DNA of 64,000 bases from Pseudonocardia kunmingensis. Lineage in GTDB: Bacteria > Actinomycetota > Actinomycetes > Mycobacteriales > Pseudonocardiaceae. The notes beneath the pieces are model-generated. The model was not told the origin of the DNA. It was given only the letters and a program-made list of their open reading frames with translations, and searched no databases. The stretch is from positions 2,418,001-2,482,000 of the forward strand of contig NZ_VFPA01000001.1 of assembly GCF_006716445.1 (NCBI RefSeq). The letters are read 5' to 3'. Position 1 is the stretch's first letter, and each line of letters starts with the position of its first letter. Below are positions 55,702-63,456 of this stretch, in pieces. A program made the translations under genes and the position numbers.

Positions 55702-56202
55702 ATGCCGGTCCAGCGGCTCAACCACGCCGTGCTGTACGTCCGCGACCTCGATCGCAGCGTCGCCTTCTACACCGAGGCGCTCGGGTTCCGGGTCGTCACC
55801 ACGATGCCGGGGCGCGCCGCGTTCCTGCAGGCGGCGGAATCGGCGAACGACCACGACCTCGCCCTGTTCGCCATCGGCGACGGCGCGGGGGACTCGACGG
55901 CCGGACGCGCGACGGTCGGGCTGTACCACCTGGCATGGGAGGTCGACACGCTCGCCGAGCTCCGCCGCCTCGCCGGGGTGCTGCGCGAGCACGGCGCGCT
56001 CGTCGGCGCGTCCGACCACGGCACGACGAAGGCGCTCTACGCCCACGACCCGGACGGCCTGGAGTTCGAGGTGTGCTGGCTGGTGCCGGCCGACCGGATC
56101 CCGGCGGGCGCGGAGGTCATGACCGCCCCGCTCGACCTCGAGGCCGAGATCGCCCGGTACGGCGCGGACACCCTCGGCGGCGTCGGAGCAGGATCCGCAT
56201 GA
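55702..56202 (+). CDS. VOC-superfamily (glyoxalase/extradiol dioxygenase fold) protein
   Basis: 166 residues with agaggag at 3-nt spacing before ATG. Two paired beta-alpha-beta modules: RLNHAVLYVRDLDRSVAFYTEALGFRVV and GLYHLAWEVDTLAELRRLAGVLREHGALVGASDHGTTKALYAHDPDGLEFEVCWLV. Metal-ligand candidates His (LNHAV), His (YHLAWE) and Glu (LEFEVCW) match 2,3-catechol-dioxygenase-type enzymes. Could be a ring-cleavage or detoxifying enzyme controlled by the divergent MarR regulator. The stop codon overlaps the first base of the adjacent palindrome arm. Confidence 0.87.
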   Translation: MPVQRLNHAVLYVRDLDRSVAFYTEALGFRVVTTMPGRAAFLQAAESANDHDLALFAIGDGAGDSTAGRATVGLYHLAWEVDTLAELRRLAGVLREHGALVGASDHGTTKALYAHDPDGLEFEVCWLVPADRIPAGAEVMTAPLDLEAEIARYGADTLGGVGAGSA

Positions 56203-56413
56203 CGAACGGCACTTTCGTCGGCTAGTGTCCCCCGCCGGAAGTTCGCTGGGTAAGTCGGTGGATCCAGGTTCTCGCTGCGCGTGCCGGGCGGCGGGCCTCG
56301 TACCGGGCGTACTCGGCTCGTCGACCGGTGCGCGCAGCGTGGAGCTGGGCCGCCGAATTATTCGGCGGACTTCCGGCGGGGGACACTAGGTACCGACGAG
56401 GGTGCCGTTCGTC
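56201..56413. repeat. Palindromic terminator, copy 2, split by an insertion
   Basis: Arms 56201-56221 and 56393-56413 (again gacgaacggcact...) pair at 19 of 21 positions and match those at 3171-3219. Removing 164 bp (one CTAG plus the element) restores a loop ctaggta, the exact reverse complement of the tacctag loop of copy 1. It lies between the convergent VOC and GntR genes, the same setting as copy 1. Confidence 0.8.
56226..56385. mobile_element. 160-bp MITE-like element with 17-bp terminal inverted repeats and CTAG target duplication
   Basis: Ends tgtcccccgccggaagt (56226-56242) and its exact reverse complement (56369-56385). CTAG flanks both sides (56222-56225, 56386-56389) and is single in the undisturbed copy at 3171-3219. 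An internal hairpin ccgccgaa-tta-ttcggcgg lies near the right end. There is no transposase; a minus-strand frame ending RTWIHRLTQRTSGGGH at the left flank might be a transposase-end remnant. Target and duplication resemble IS5-type insertion; an in-trans transposase is assumed. Confidence 0.8.
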
Positions 56414-56447
56414 CGGGTGGGAGGCTGCACACGCGCGCGAGGACCGG

Positions 56448-57209
56448 CTAGGAGCCCACGGCGTCCATGCGGTAGCCGTCGCGGGCCGAGAAGCGGGCGG
56501 TGACGCTGAACCGGTCGGCGCGGACCAGCGTCTGGCGCCACTCGACGGGCCGCTCGCCCGCGCAGCCGAGCCGGTCGATGACGAACGCGGCCACGTCGGG
56601 CGGGATGCCGAGCAGCTCCCGCTCGGCGGCCCCGGGGACGGTCGCCCGCACGCGTTCGCTGCCGCCCGTGACGCGCACGCCACACCGCGCCGCGTAGACC
56701 GTGTAGAGCGCGGTGCGTCCGAAGTCGACGTCCAGCAGCGGCGCGGCGAGCCGCTCCGGCAACCACACCCGGTCGACGGCGAGCGGCTCGGCGTCGGCGA
56801 AGCGCAACCGCTCCAGGTGCACCAGCGGGGTCGACTCCTCCAGGCCCAGCCGGGCCGCCACCACGCCGTCGGCACGGACGTCGAGGGTGCGCACCACGCT
56901 ACGCTGCACCCGGCCGGTGGCCTCCACCGCGGAGAACAGGCTGAAGATCTCCCCCAGCGGCTGCTCGATCTCCGCAGGCCCCGCGCGGCGCGGGGCGCGG
57001 CCCCGGCCCGCGATGACGAGCCCCTCCTCCCGCAGCCGGCGCATCGCCTCCCGCACGGTGTGCCGGCTGACCCCGTACTCGTCGACGAGGGCGAGCTCGC
57101 CGGGGAAGGAGTCGGCGAACTCGTCCTGCTCGAGCCGATGGCGCAGGTCGTGCAGCAGCTGCGCCCACAAGGGCTCGACGGCGAGCCGGTCCAGGGTGCG
57201 CGCGGTCAT
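56448..57209 (-). CDS. GntR-family regulator with UTRA ligand domain
   Basis: 253 residues (MTARTLDRLAVEPLWAQLLHDLRHRLEQDEFADSFPGELALVDEYGVSRHTVREAMRRLREEGLVIAGRGRAPRR): an HutC-type winged HTH at about 12-80. The UTRA domain follows (FSLFSAVEATGRVQRSVVRTLDVRADGVVAARLGLEESTPLVHLERLRFADAEPLAVDRVWLPERLAAPLL). Responds to a small carbohydrate- or amino-acid-like ligand; no target operon is adjacent, so the regulon cannot be inferred. Confidence 0.9.
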   Translation of the reverse strand: MTARTLDRLAVEPLWAQLLHDLRHRLEQDEFADSFPGELALVDEYGVSRHTVREAMRRLREEGLVIAGRGRAPRRAGPAEIEQPLGEIFSLFSAVEATGRVQRSVVRTLDVRADGVVAARLGLEESTPLVHLERLRFADAEPLAVDRVWLPERLAAPLLDVDFGRTALYTVYAARCGVRVTGGSERVRATVPGAAERELLGIPPDVAAFVIDRLGCAGERPVEWRQTLVRADRFSVTARFSARDGYRMDAVGS

Positions 57210-57484
57210 CGAGAGCTCATCTGTCGGTCCCGGGGGGAGGCGAGGCGGTGGGCGCGTCGGGCGCTGCCGCGGGCCGCCGGGATCGGGCGACGGGCGCTAG
57301 CAGGCCGGGGAGCGGCGACAGCGCCGGTCGTCGACCGAGAGCTGATCGGCCCCGATGAGGCACACGCAGAACGCGTGGCGCTGCGGGACGACGGCCGGGA
57401 CCACGCCGCCAGTGCACCAGAGGCGCAGGCCGCGCGGCAACCGGATGTGGCGCGGTCGGCCGGCCCGGGGTCCGGCGAGGCGGC
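57210..57484. other. Intergenic region without supported gene
   Basis: 275 bp between the MarR/OhrR-type stop and the GntR start. The minus strand has a Cys-containing frame ending at 57298 (contains QRHAFCVCLIGADQL and RRCRRSPAC) with no start codon or ribosome site; it might be a gene remnant. No strong promoter or hairpin was found. Confidence 0.3.
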
Positions 57485-57943
57485 TCAGCCCGCCCCGGCC
57501 GCCGTGCGCAGCGTGTCGGTCAGCCGGTGCAGCGCCTCGCGCAGCTCGCCCCGTTCGGCACGGCTCATCGCGGTGGCCGCGCCGACGCGGCCCTGCGTCG
57601 CCGCGACGGAGTCCTCGAGGCCGCGCCCTTCCGCGGTCAGGGAGACCCGCACGGACCGCTCGTCGTCGACCTGGCGGGTACGGCTGATCAGCCCGGCCGC
57701 CTCGAGCCGCTTCAGCAACGGGGACAGCGTGCCCGTCTCCAGCTGCAAGGCCCGGCCGAGCCCGCTGACGGTGGTGTCACCGCGCTCCCACAGCACGAGC
57801 AGCACGAGGTACTGCGGGTAGGTGAGGTCGAGGGCGTCGAGCATCGGCCGGTAGCAGCTCGTCATGGCCCGCGACGCCGCGTACAGGGCGAAGCACAGCT
57901 GCTCGTCCAACGGCGTGGAACGCGCGGGGCCCGCCTGTGCCAT
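57485..57943 (-). CDS. OhrR-type MarR regulator (organic-peroxide sensor)
   Basis: 152 residues. MarR fold with the OhrR signature: reactive Cys17 in LDEQLCFALYAASRAMTSCYRPML followed by LDLTYPQYLVLLVLWERGDTTVSGLGRALQLETGTLSPLLKRLEAAGLISRTRQVDDERSVRVSLTAEG. The Tyr residues that hydrogen-bond the Cys sulfenate (YAAS, TYPQY) are present. Oxidation of Cys17 by organic hydroperoxides would release DNA. Divergent from a VOC gene and an OsmC-family gene, the probable targets. Confidence 0.88.
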   Translation of the reverse strand: MAQAGPARSTPLDEQLCFALYAASRAMTSCYRPMLDALDLTYPQYLVLLVLWERGDTTVSGLGRALQLETGTLSPLLKRLEAAGLISRTRQVDDERSVRVSLTAEGRGLEDSVAATQGRVGAATAMSRAERGELREALHRLTDTLRTAAGAG

Positions 57944-58110
57944 CCCCCCACCGTAGGACCCGTTCGCCGGGAGGGCACGCCGAGTCGCGGGCGTGGGTGC
58001 CGCTGATCACCGCGAGAAGCACGCCAGCGCGGCGGCGGCGGCACTCCTGTGCGGATCGGCGATCCCTCAACCCCGGTGCGCGCGGGAGCGCCGGGGTCGA
58101 TGCTGGTGGC

Positions 58111-58548
58111 GTGGGCGAACTGGGCGATGTGGTGTTCGACTGCCGGCACCCTGCCTCGCTGGCGCGGTTCTGGGCCGCCGCGCTCGACGGCTACCGGGTG
58201 GCCCCCTACGACGAGGCCGAGCTGGCGCGGCTGCGGGCGATGGGCGTCGACGACCCCGAGGACGACCCGTCCGTCCTGGTCGAGCCGGCCTCCGGAGCGG
58301 GCCCGCGGCTGTGGTTCACCCGCGTCCCCGAGCCGAAGACCGTGAAGAACCGCGTGCACCTGGACCTGCGCGCCGCCGATGTCGACGTCGAGGCCGCGCG
58401 GCTCGTCGGGCTCGGCGCGCGGGAGCTGGCCCGCGTCGAGGACTGGGTCGTGCTGGCCGACCCGGAGGGCGGGGAGTTCTGCGTCCAGCCCCGTGGCCGG
58501 GGTGACGCCGGCCGTATTTCGGCCGATGCCGAACCGACTCCCCAGTAG
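58111..58548 (+). CDS. Glyoxalase-like (VOC, Glyoxalase_6 type) protein
   Basis: 145 residues from GTG 58111. VGELGDVVFDCRHPASLARFWAAALDGYRV, RLWFTRVPEPKTVKNRVHLDLRAADVDVEAARLVGLGAREL and WVVLADPEGGEFCVQPRG follow the VOC pattern (CRHPASLARFW, NRVHLDL, DPEGNEFCV-like). Enzymatic function unclear; these often bind or detoxify small electrophiles. 9 nt upstream of the OsmC-like gene, so probably co-transcribed under OhrR. Confidence 0.82.
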   Translation: MGELGDVVFDCRHPASLARFWAAALDGYRVAPYDEAELARLRAMGVDDPEDDPSVLVEPASGAGPRLWFTRVPEPKTVKNRVHLDLRAADVDVEAARLVGLGARELARVEDWVVLADPEGGEFCVQPRGRGDAGRISADAEPTPQ

Positions 58549-58557
58549 CGTCCGGGC

Positions 58558-59028
58558 ATGCCCAGGACACACGCCTACGCGGTCACGGTCACCTGGACGG
58601 GGAACCGCGGCACCGGCACCAGCGGCTACCGCGACTTCGCGCGGGACCACACCATCGACGCCGACGGCGCGCCCCGCATCCTCGGCAGCTCCGACCCGGC
58701 GCTCCGCGGGGACGCCTCGCGGTGGAACCCCGAGCAGCTGCTGGTGGCGTCGCTATCGGAGTGCCACATGCTCTGGTACCTGCACCTGTGCGCCGACGCA
58801 GGCGTGGTCGTCACCGGCTACACCGACGACGCCCGCGGCGCGATGGTCGAGGACGGCGCGGGCGGGCGCTTCACCGAGGTCACGCTCGCGCCCCGCGTCA
58901 CCGTCGCCGAGAGCCGGATGGTCGACACCGCGCTCGCGCTGCACGAGCCCGCGCACGAGCGCTGCTTCATCGCGAACTCGGTGAACTTCCCGGTGCGCCA
59001 CGAGCCGGCGGTGACCGCGGCGACCTGA
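58558..59028 (+). CDS. OsmC/Ohr-family peroxidase-like protein
   Basis: 156 residues (MPRTHAYAVTVTWTGNRGTGTSGYRDFARDHTIDADGAP). OsmC fold with first Cys in NPEQLLVASLSECHMLWYLHL and second Cys in HERCFIANSVNFPVRHEP, both positioned for thiol-based organic hydroperoxide reduction. The second motif lacks the usual CP of Ohr, so it is closer to the OsmC/YhfA branch. Next to OhrR-type regulator, which supports a peroxide role. Confidence 0.87.
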   Translation: MPRTHAYAVTVTWTGNRGTGTSGYRDFARDHTIDADGAPRILGSSDPALRGDASRWNPEQLLVASLSECHMLWYLHLCADAGVVVTGYTDDARGAMVEDGAGGRFTEVTLAPRVTVAESRMVDTALALHEPAHERCFIANSVNFPVRHEPAVTAAT

Positions 59029-59037
59029 CCGGAAGAC

Positions 59038-59385
59038 TCAGGTCACGACCATGGAGCCGACCCAGTACTCCACGAACCTGCCGTCCTCGACGCGCAGGAT
59101 GTCGTTGCCGAGGAAGGTCGTCTCGGCGCCGTCCTGCCGCCCGTGACCGCGCCACCGGCCGGCCACGAGGCCGCCGTGGGCGAACGGCCCGACCTCGATG
59201 GCGAAGCTCAGCGGCGCGAGCATGGCGTGGGTCTGCCGGATCGTCTCGGCGAGCTGGGCGGGACCGTGCACGTCGTGGTCGGGCCAGTGCCCGACGAACG
59301 CGTCAGCGACGAGCTCGGAGACGCGTTCCACGCGCCCCGCCCAGAGCTCGTCGATCCAACGGCGGTAGAGCTCCTCCGGTTCCAT
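59038..59385 (-). CDS. SnoaL-like / NTF2-fold protein
   Basis: 115 residues: MEPEELYRRWIDELWAGRVERVSELVADAFVGHWPDHDVHGPAQL then ETIRQTHAMLAPLSFAIEVGPFAHGGLVAGRWRGHGRQDG and FLGNDILRVEDGRFVEYWV. Small cone-shaped NTF2 fold shared by polyketide cyclases and limonene-epoxide-hydrolase-like proteins. Catalytic residues cannot be assigned. Ends convergently 9 nt from the OsmC gene. Confidence 0.85.
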   Translation of the reverse strand: MEPEELYRRWIDELWAGRVERVSELVADAFVGHWPDHDVHGPAQLAETIRQTHAMLAPLSFAIEVGPFAHGGLVAGRWRGHGRQDGAETTFLGNDILRVEDGRFVEYWVGSMVVT

Positions 59386-59398
59386 GGCACCGACGGTG

Positions 59399-59866
59399 TC
59401 AGAGCGGGGACGGCCGTGTCTTGGACGTTCGGGAACCGGGCTCGGGCGCTGCCGGTTCCGCCGCGTCCGGCTCCGCGCCGAACCGCAGGACGAGCGCTGC
59501 CTGGATCACCGCGTGCCGCTCCAGGAAGGCCCGCTCGTCGAGCCGCTTGCGCCGCAGCCAGCCGGTGACCTCGTCGTTGCACTTGCTCGCGTTGCACGAG
59601 GCGCAGGCCGGGGCGATGTTGTCGAGCGTGTAGCGGCCGCCGCGCGAGATCGGCAGGACGCAGTCGCGCTGCAGCGCCACACCGGTCGTGCCGCAGTACG
59701 CGCAGCCGGCCCAGGCCGTGACGAGCGCCTGCCACTGCTCGCCGCTGAGGTCGTGCTCGACGGCGGCCATGCGGCGCTTGCGTCGGCGCGCGTACCGCAC
59801 TCGGCGGCTCTTCCCGGCGGGCACGGCCGAGACGATAGCGGTGCCCCGCCACGGTCCACCGATCAT
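59399..59866 (-). CDS. HNH endonuclease-like protein with altered catalytic His
   Basis: 155 residues at most; the true start may be nearer MAAVEHDLSGEQW (59770). Zinc-knuckle Cys pairs CAYC and CASC surround the HNH core LQRDCVLPISRGGRYTLDNIAPACASCNASK. Related proteins have DHV at the first catalytic position; here the codon is TGC, giving D-C-V, so the general-base His is missing. Asn and the second half (LDNIAPAC) are intact. Activity is therefore doubtful. Divergent from an MFS pump gene with a palindromic operator in between. Confidence 0.8.
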   Translation of the reverse strand: MIGGPWRGTAIVSAVPAGKSRRVRYARRRKRRMAAVEHDLSGEQWQALVTAWAGCAYCGTTGVALQRDCVLPISRGGRYTLDNIAPACASCNASKCNDEVTGWLRRKRLDERAFLERHAVIQAALVLRFGAEPDAAEPAAPEPGSRTSKTRPSPL

Positions 59867-59871
59867 AAAAC

Positions 59872-59902
59872 TGGACTATGGTACAAATAGTACGGTCGTC
59901 CA
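59872..59902. promoter_or_regulatory. 31-bp palindromic operator of the MFS/TetR locus
   Basis: tggac (59872-59876) pairs with gtcca (59898-59902) and gtac (59881-59884) with gtac (59890-59893), all around one centre at 59887 in an unusually A/T-rich spot with promoter-like TATGGT/ATAGTA hexamers. Likely the site for the TetR protein encoded at 61548-62129. Confidence 0.6.
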
Positions 59903-59926
59903 ATTTGTTCGGCGGGAAGGCGGGCC

Positions 59927-61435
59927 ATGACCACCTCGACTCCTCCACGCGCACAGGCGCGGCAGTGGGCCGGCCTGGCCGTACTGGCGTTGCCGACGGC
60001 GCTCCTCGGGCTCGACGTCACGGTGATGTACCTGGCGATCCCGGAACTCTCGCTCGACCTGCGACCGAGCAGCGTCGAAGCACTGTGGATCATGGACGCG
60101 TACGGGTTCATGATCGCCGGCCTGCTGATCACCATGGGCACGCTCGGTGACCGGATCGGGCGGCGACGGCTGTTGATGATCGGCGCTGTCGCGTTCGGCC
60201 TGGCGTCGGTCGCGGCCGCCTTCTCGACGTCGGCGACCATGCTGGTCGCCGCCCGCGCTGCACTCGGCATCGCCGGTGCGACGCTCATGCCCTCCACGCT
60301 GGCGCTGATCAGCAACATGTTCGCCGACGCGCGGCAGCGGGCACTGGCCATCGGGATCTGGGCGACGATGTTCGCGCTCGGCATGGCGGTGGGGCCCCTG
60401 ATCGGAGGCGTGCTGCTCACCACCTTCTGGTGGGGTTCGGCGTTCCTCGTCGCGGTCCCGGTCGTCGTCCTGGTCCTGGTCTCGGCACCGCTGCTGCTGC
60501 CCGAGTACCGCGACCCGGACGCCGGGCGCCTCGACCTGCCCAGCGTCGGCCTGTCACTCGCGGCGATCCTGCCCGTCGTCTACGCGATCAAGCACGGCGC
60601 CGCTGACGGCATCGACATCCAGGTCGTGGCCGCGGTCGTGGTCGGCGCCGGGTTCTCCGCGGGGTTCGTCCGCCGCCAGAACCGGCTCGTCGACCCGCTG
60701 CTCGACCTGGGCCTGTTCCGGACCCCGGCGTTCAGTGCCGCCCTCGCGATCCTGCTGATCGGGCTCGTCGGCGTGGGCGGCGCGATGTTCCTGGTGACCC
60801 AGCACCTCCAACTGGTCGAGCAGCTCACACCCCTGCAGGCCGGGCTCTGGATGGGCCCGCCCGCGCTGGCGATGTTCGTGGCGGCCATCGGTGCCCCCCT
60901 GCTCGCGCGCCGGATCCGGCCCGGGTCCATCGTCGCCGCCACGCTCGCCGCCTCCGCGCTCGGCTACGCACTGCTCGCATCGGTCGACGGCCCGGGCAGC
61001 GTCGGCCTGGTCGTCGTCGGGTTCGCGCTGGTCTACCTCGGACTCGGAGCGATCGCCTCGCTCGGCACCGACCTGGTCGTCGGCAGCGCTCCCGCGAACA
61101 AGGCCGGTTCGGCCGCAGCGATGTCGGAGACCGTGCAGGAACTGGGGCTCGCGATCGGCGTCGCGGTCCTGGGCAGCATCGCCAACGCCGTCTACCGGGA
61201 GGAGATCCGCTCCGGGAGCACCGACCCCGACCCGGGGTCGCCCCACGCCGAGAGCCTCGCCGGAGCCATCGGTCAGGCCGACCGCCTTCCGGACACCGTG
61301 CTCGACGCCGCCCGGCAGGCGCAGACCACCGGGCTCACCACCACCGCTCTCGTGACCGCGGCGGCGACCCTCGTGCTCGCGGCGCTCGCCGCTCTCGCGT
61401 TGCGCCGGGTCCCCGCGGTGGGCGGCGACGACTAG
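59927..61435 (+). CDS. MFS multidrug efflux transporter (DHA2, 14-TM type)
   Basis: 502 residues. About fourteen membrane helices; signature loop GDRIGRRRLLMIGAVAFG (motif A) between helices 2 and 3, LDVTVMYLAIPELSLDL (motif D1) in helix 1, and motif C-like GIAGATLMPSTLALISNMF with ALGMAVGPLIGGVLL in helix 5. Drug/H+ antiporters of the SmvA/QacA group. Expressed from a short divergent promoter region with a palindromic operator; its TetR gene follows 112 nt downstream. Substrate unknown. Confidence 0.93.
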   Translation: MTTSTPPRAQARQWAGLAVLALPTALLGLDVTVMYLAIPELSLDLRPSSVEALWIMDAYGFMIAGLLITMGTLGDRIGRRRLLMIGAVAFGLASVAAAFSTSATMLVAARAALGIAGATLMPSTLALISNMFADARQRALAIGIWATMFALGMAVGPLIGGVLLTTFWWGSAFLVAVPVVVLVLVSAPLLLPEYRDPDAGRLDLPSVGLSLAAILPVVYAIKHGAADGIDIQVVAAVVVGAGFSAGFVRRQNRLVDPLLDLGLFRTPAFSAALAILLIGLVGVGGAMFLVTQHLQLVEQLTPLQAGLWMGPPALAMFVAAIGAPLLARRIRPGSIVAATLAASALGYALLASVDGPGSVGLVVVGFALVYLGLGAIASLGTDLVVGSAPANKAGSAAAMSETVQELGLAIGVAVLGSIANAVYREEIRSGSTDPDPGSPHAESLAGAIGQADRLPDTVLDAARQAQTTGLTTTALVTAAATLVLAALAALALRRVPAVGGDD

Positions 61436-61547
61436 CCGACCCGCACCTGCGCAGCGGCCTCCGACGTGGACCTGCGAGAGGGATCCGTCCGGCGGGAGCC
61501 GGGATATCGTGGCGTCACGTCCCCGATGCAGCCGGGAAGGAGATCCC

Positions 61548-62129
61548 GTGCCCGAGCTCGACCAGCAACGACCGGGTACGGGCGCCCACCCCGACGGTCG
61601 ACGGGCACGCGGCGAACGCCGGCGCGCCGAGCTGATCGCCGCCACCCTGCGCGTCGTCGAGCGGGACGGCGCCGCCGGCGTCACGCACCGCACCGTCGCC
61701 AAGGAGGCCGGCGCCCCCACGAGTCTGGCCACCTACCACTTCGCCACCCTCGACGACCTCCTGGTCGCCGCGCTCACCGACGTCACCCAGCACTACGAGA
61801 GCACCCTGCGCGCCCTCATCGACCGCGGGCACGACCCACTCGGTGGTCTCGCCGAGCTCATCGCCGCCTCGGCCACCGAGCCCGGTCGCTGCCGCGCTCT
61901 CGCTGAACGGGAGCTGTCGACACTCGCCGCACGACGACCGGCGCTCCGCGGTCTCGCCCACGGGTGGCGGTCGCTCGTCGCCGAGCTCGGCCGGCTGCAC
62001 ACCACCGACCCGACCGCGGTCGCGGCGCTCGTCGCCACCGCGGACGGCCTGTGCGCCTCGGTCCTGCTCGCCGAGGCCGCACCCGACGTCGACCGGCTCC
62101 GGGCCGTGCTCGCGCACGTCCTGCGGTGA
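61548..62129 (+). CDS. TetR-family repressor of the adjacent MFS pump
   Basis: 193 residues from GTG 61548 with aaggag at 5-nt spacing. TetR N-terminal HTH: RRAELIAATLRVVERDGAAGVTHRTVAKEAGAPTSLATYHFATLDDLLVAALTDV (about 22-75). The all-helical ligand domain is short (ERELSTLAARRPALRGLAHGWRSLVAELGRL). Position directly after the pump and the palindrome in the pump promoter make local autorepression likely. Confidence 0.87.
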   Translation: MPELDQQRPGTGAHPDGRRARGERRRAELIAATLRVVERDGAAGVTHRTVAKEAGAPTSLATYHFATLDDLLVAALTDVTQHYESTLRALIDRGHDPLGGLAELIAASATEPGRCRALAERELSTLAARRPALRGLAHGWRSLVAELGRLHTTDPTAVAALVATADGLCASVLLAEAAPDVDRLRAVLAHVLR

Positions 62130-62153
62130 CCGATCAGCGCGGCGGTGCGGGCG

Positions 62154-62633
62154 TCAGTCGTGGGGGAGGCGATCGGTCGAGCCGTCGGCCAGCGCCCGGC
62201 TGATCTTCTCCAGGGCGCTCCTGACCAGCTCGCCGTACCCGTCGTCACCGAGCGCGTCGCTCACGCTCCGGGCCATGCCGAGGAACTCGTGGGCGCGGCC
62301 CGGATCGCCGAGCCGCCGGTGATCATCGGCGAGGCTCAGGTACAGCGACGGCATGAACCCCCGCACCCGCAGTGACCCGTCGTACTCCTGGGCCCGCTCG
62401 TCGGTCACACCGGAAACGGCCGCCAGCGCACGCTCGTCCCACATCAGTTCGTCGCGGTCGTCGTCCTGGAGGTCGGCCAGGAAGTGCGCGACCACGCAGC
62501 GGTGGAAGGCGTCTCCCCCACGCTGCCCGACCTCGGTCCAGATCGCTTCGAGGTCCGCCCTGGCGGTCGTTCGATCGCCGGTCCGCCCGCGCTGCACGGC
62601 AGCGGTCACGCGGTTCATCACGTCGTCTTCCAT
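62154..62633 (-). CDS. TPR-like helical protein of unknown function
   Basis: 159 residues from MEDDVMNRVTAAVQRGRTGDRTTARADLEAIWTEVGQRGGDAFHRCVVAHFLADLQDDDRDELMWDERALAAV. Helical repeats with the SLADDHRRLGDPGRAHEFLGMARSVSDALG pattern are TPR-like. Similar proteins are annotated as hypothetical in many actinobacteria. No ligand or partner evident. Ends convergently 24 nt from the TetR gene. The 274 bp upstream (62634-62907) show no gene or clear signal. Confidence 0.78.
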   Translation of the reverse strand: MEDDVMNRVTAAVQRGRTGDRTTARADLEAIWTEVGQRGGDAFHRCVVAHFLADLQDDDRDELMWDERALAAVSGVTDERAQEYDGSLRVRGFMPSLYLSLADDHRRLGDPGRAHEFLGMARSVSDALGDDGYGELVRSALEKISRALADGSTDRLPHD

Positions 62634-62907
62634 CGGCACTCCCGGTCGGGTGACGGCCGGCACCCTCCACCCCGAGGTGGGTCGAGGGTCGAGCCCAGTC
62701 GGAGCCCTGGCGTGGCCGGGTCGCGGACAGCAGGGATACGGAGGGCCGGGGGAATTCGTTACGTACCGGTCCCGTGGCTGGGCGGTCTCGTGCTCGGACC
62801 CGCACTTCCGCCTGCCCCGGCGAACCAGGGTTCCCGCTGCGCGAGCGGCTCCGGGAACTCGGGTGGTGGTGTCGAGCGCTTCGTGCAGGGAGTCGGCGGG
62901 TGACCGG

Positions 62908-63219
62908 TCAGACGACGGAGCCGGCCGGCCCCGCCAGCAGCGTGACGCCTGCCGTCGCGAAGTTGGCCAGGTCGGCCCGGGCCGCCTGGCCCTCCGGTGC
63001 CGCCGAGCCCGCGCGGTGGGCCGCCTCGGACTCGTACTCCATCACCGCCACCAGGTAGTACGGGGGCAACGTGCCGTCCGGGCCCGGTCCGGGCCTCGTC
63101 ACCGTGTAGCGCTGCAGGCCGGGGATCGTGGCGGCGAGCGGCGCGTGGACCCCGTCGTAGTGTTCGTCGAACCGGGCGGGATCCTCGGGGTGGTTGTAGA
63201 GCACGGTGACCTGGAACAC
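62908..63219 (-). CDS. EthD-family protein
   Basis: 103 residues from GTG 63219 with gaggaggtccc upstream. Dimeric alpha-beta barrel: VTVLYNHPEDPARFDEHYDGVHAPLAATIPGLQRYTVTRP, YYLVAVMEYES and a C-terminal strand VTLLAGPAGSVV, matching EthD, which accompanies ether- or steroid-degrading enzymes. No such gene is adjacent, apart from the 4-coumarate-CoA-ligase-like gene upstream. Confidence 0.85.
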   Translation of the reverse strand: MFQVTVLYNHPEDPARFDEHYDGVHAPLAATIPGLQRYTVTRPGPGPDGTLPPYYLVAVMEYESEAAHRAGSAAPEGQAARADLANFATAGVTLLAGPAGSVV

Positions 63220-63374
63220 GGGACCTCCTCGCCGCGGGGACAGGAGCCATTCCTAGCGGATCGATGACGCCCGGGACAGCCGCCCCCATGCTGCGGGACC
63301 GGAGGCAGCGCCTGATCTGACGCGGTTACTGCCTCCCACCCCGGCTCGCGGTCTGCCAGGCCGCCTGATGCCCA

Positions 63375-63435
63375 TGATCGGCGGGATCGGGACATGACCT
63401 GCAGGAGCGCAGCTCATGTCCCTGGATCGCTGATC
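63375..63435 (-). terminator. Imperfect palindrome downstream of the ligase gene
   Basis: gatcggcg...gggacatga near 63375-63396 is partly complementary to tcatgtccc...cgctgatc near 63414-63435, with a mismatched centre. It begins 22 nt after the stop at 63457. 63220-63374 holds no recognisable feature. Confidence 0.45.
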
Positions 63436-63456
63436 ACGGCCGTGGCGCGAGGAGCG

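Noticed and set aside
56222..56875. Minus-strand frame through the MITE into the GntR gene region
   Set aside because: It lies out of frame over the GntR gene and its stop is supplied by the CTAG duplication; not a real gene, though its end may be a transposase remnant.
57298..57484. Cys-rich minus-strand frame (contains QRHAFCVCLIGADQL)
   Set aside because: No start codon or ribosome site, short, and no recognisable family; recorded only as a possible remnant.
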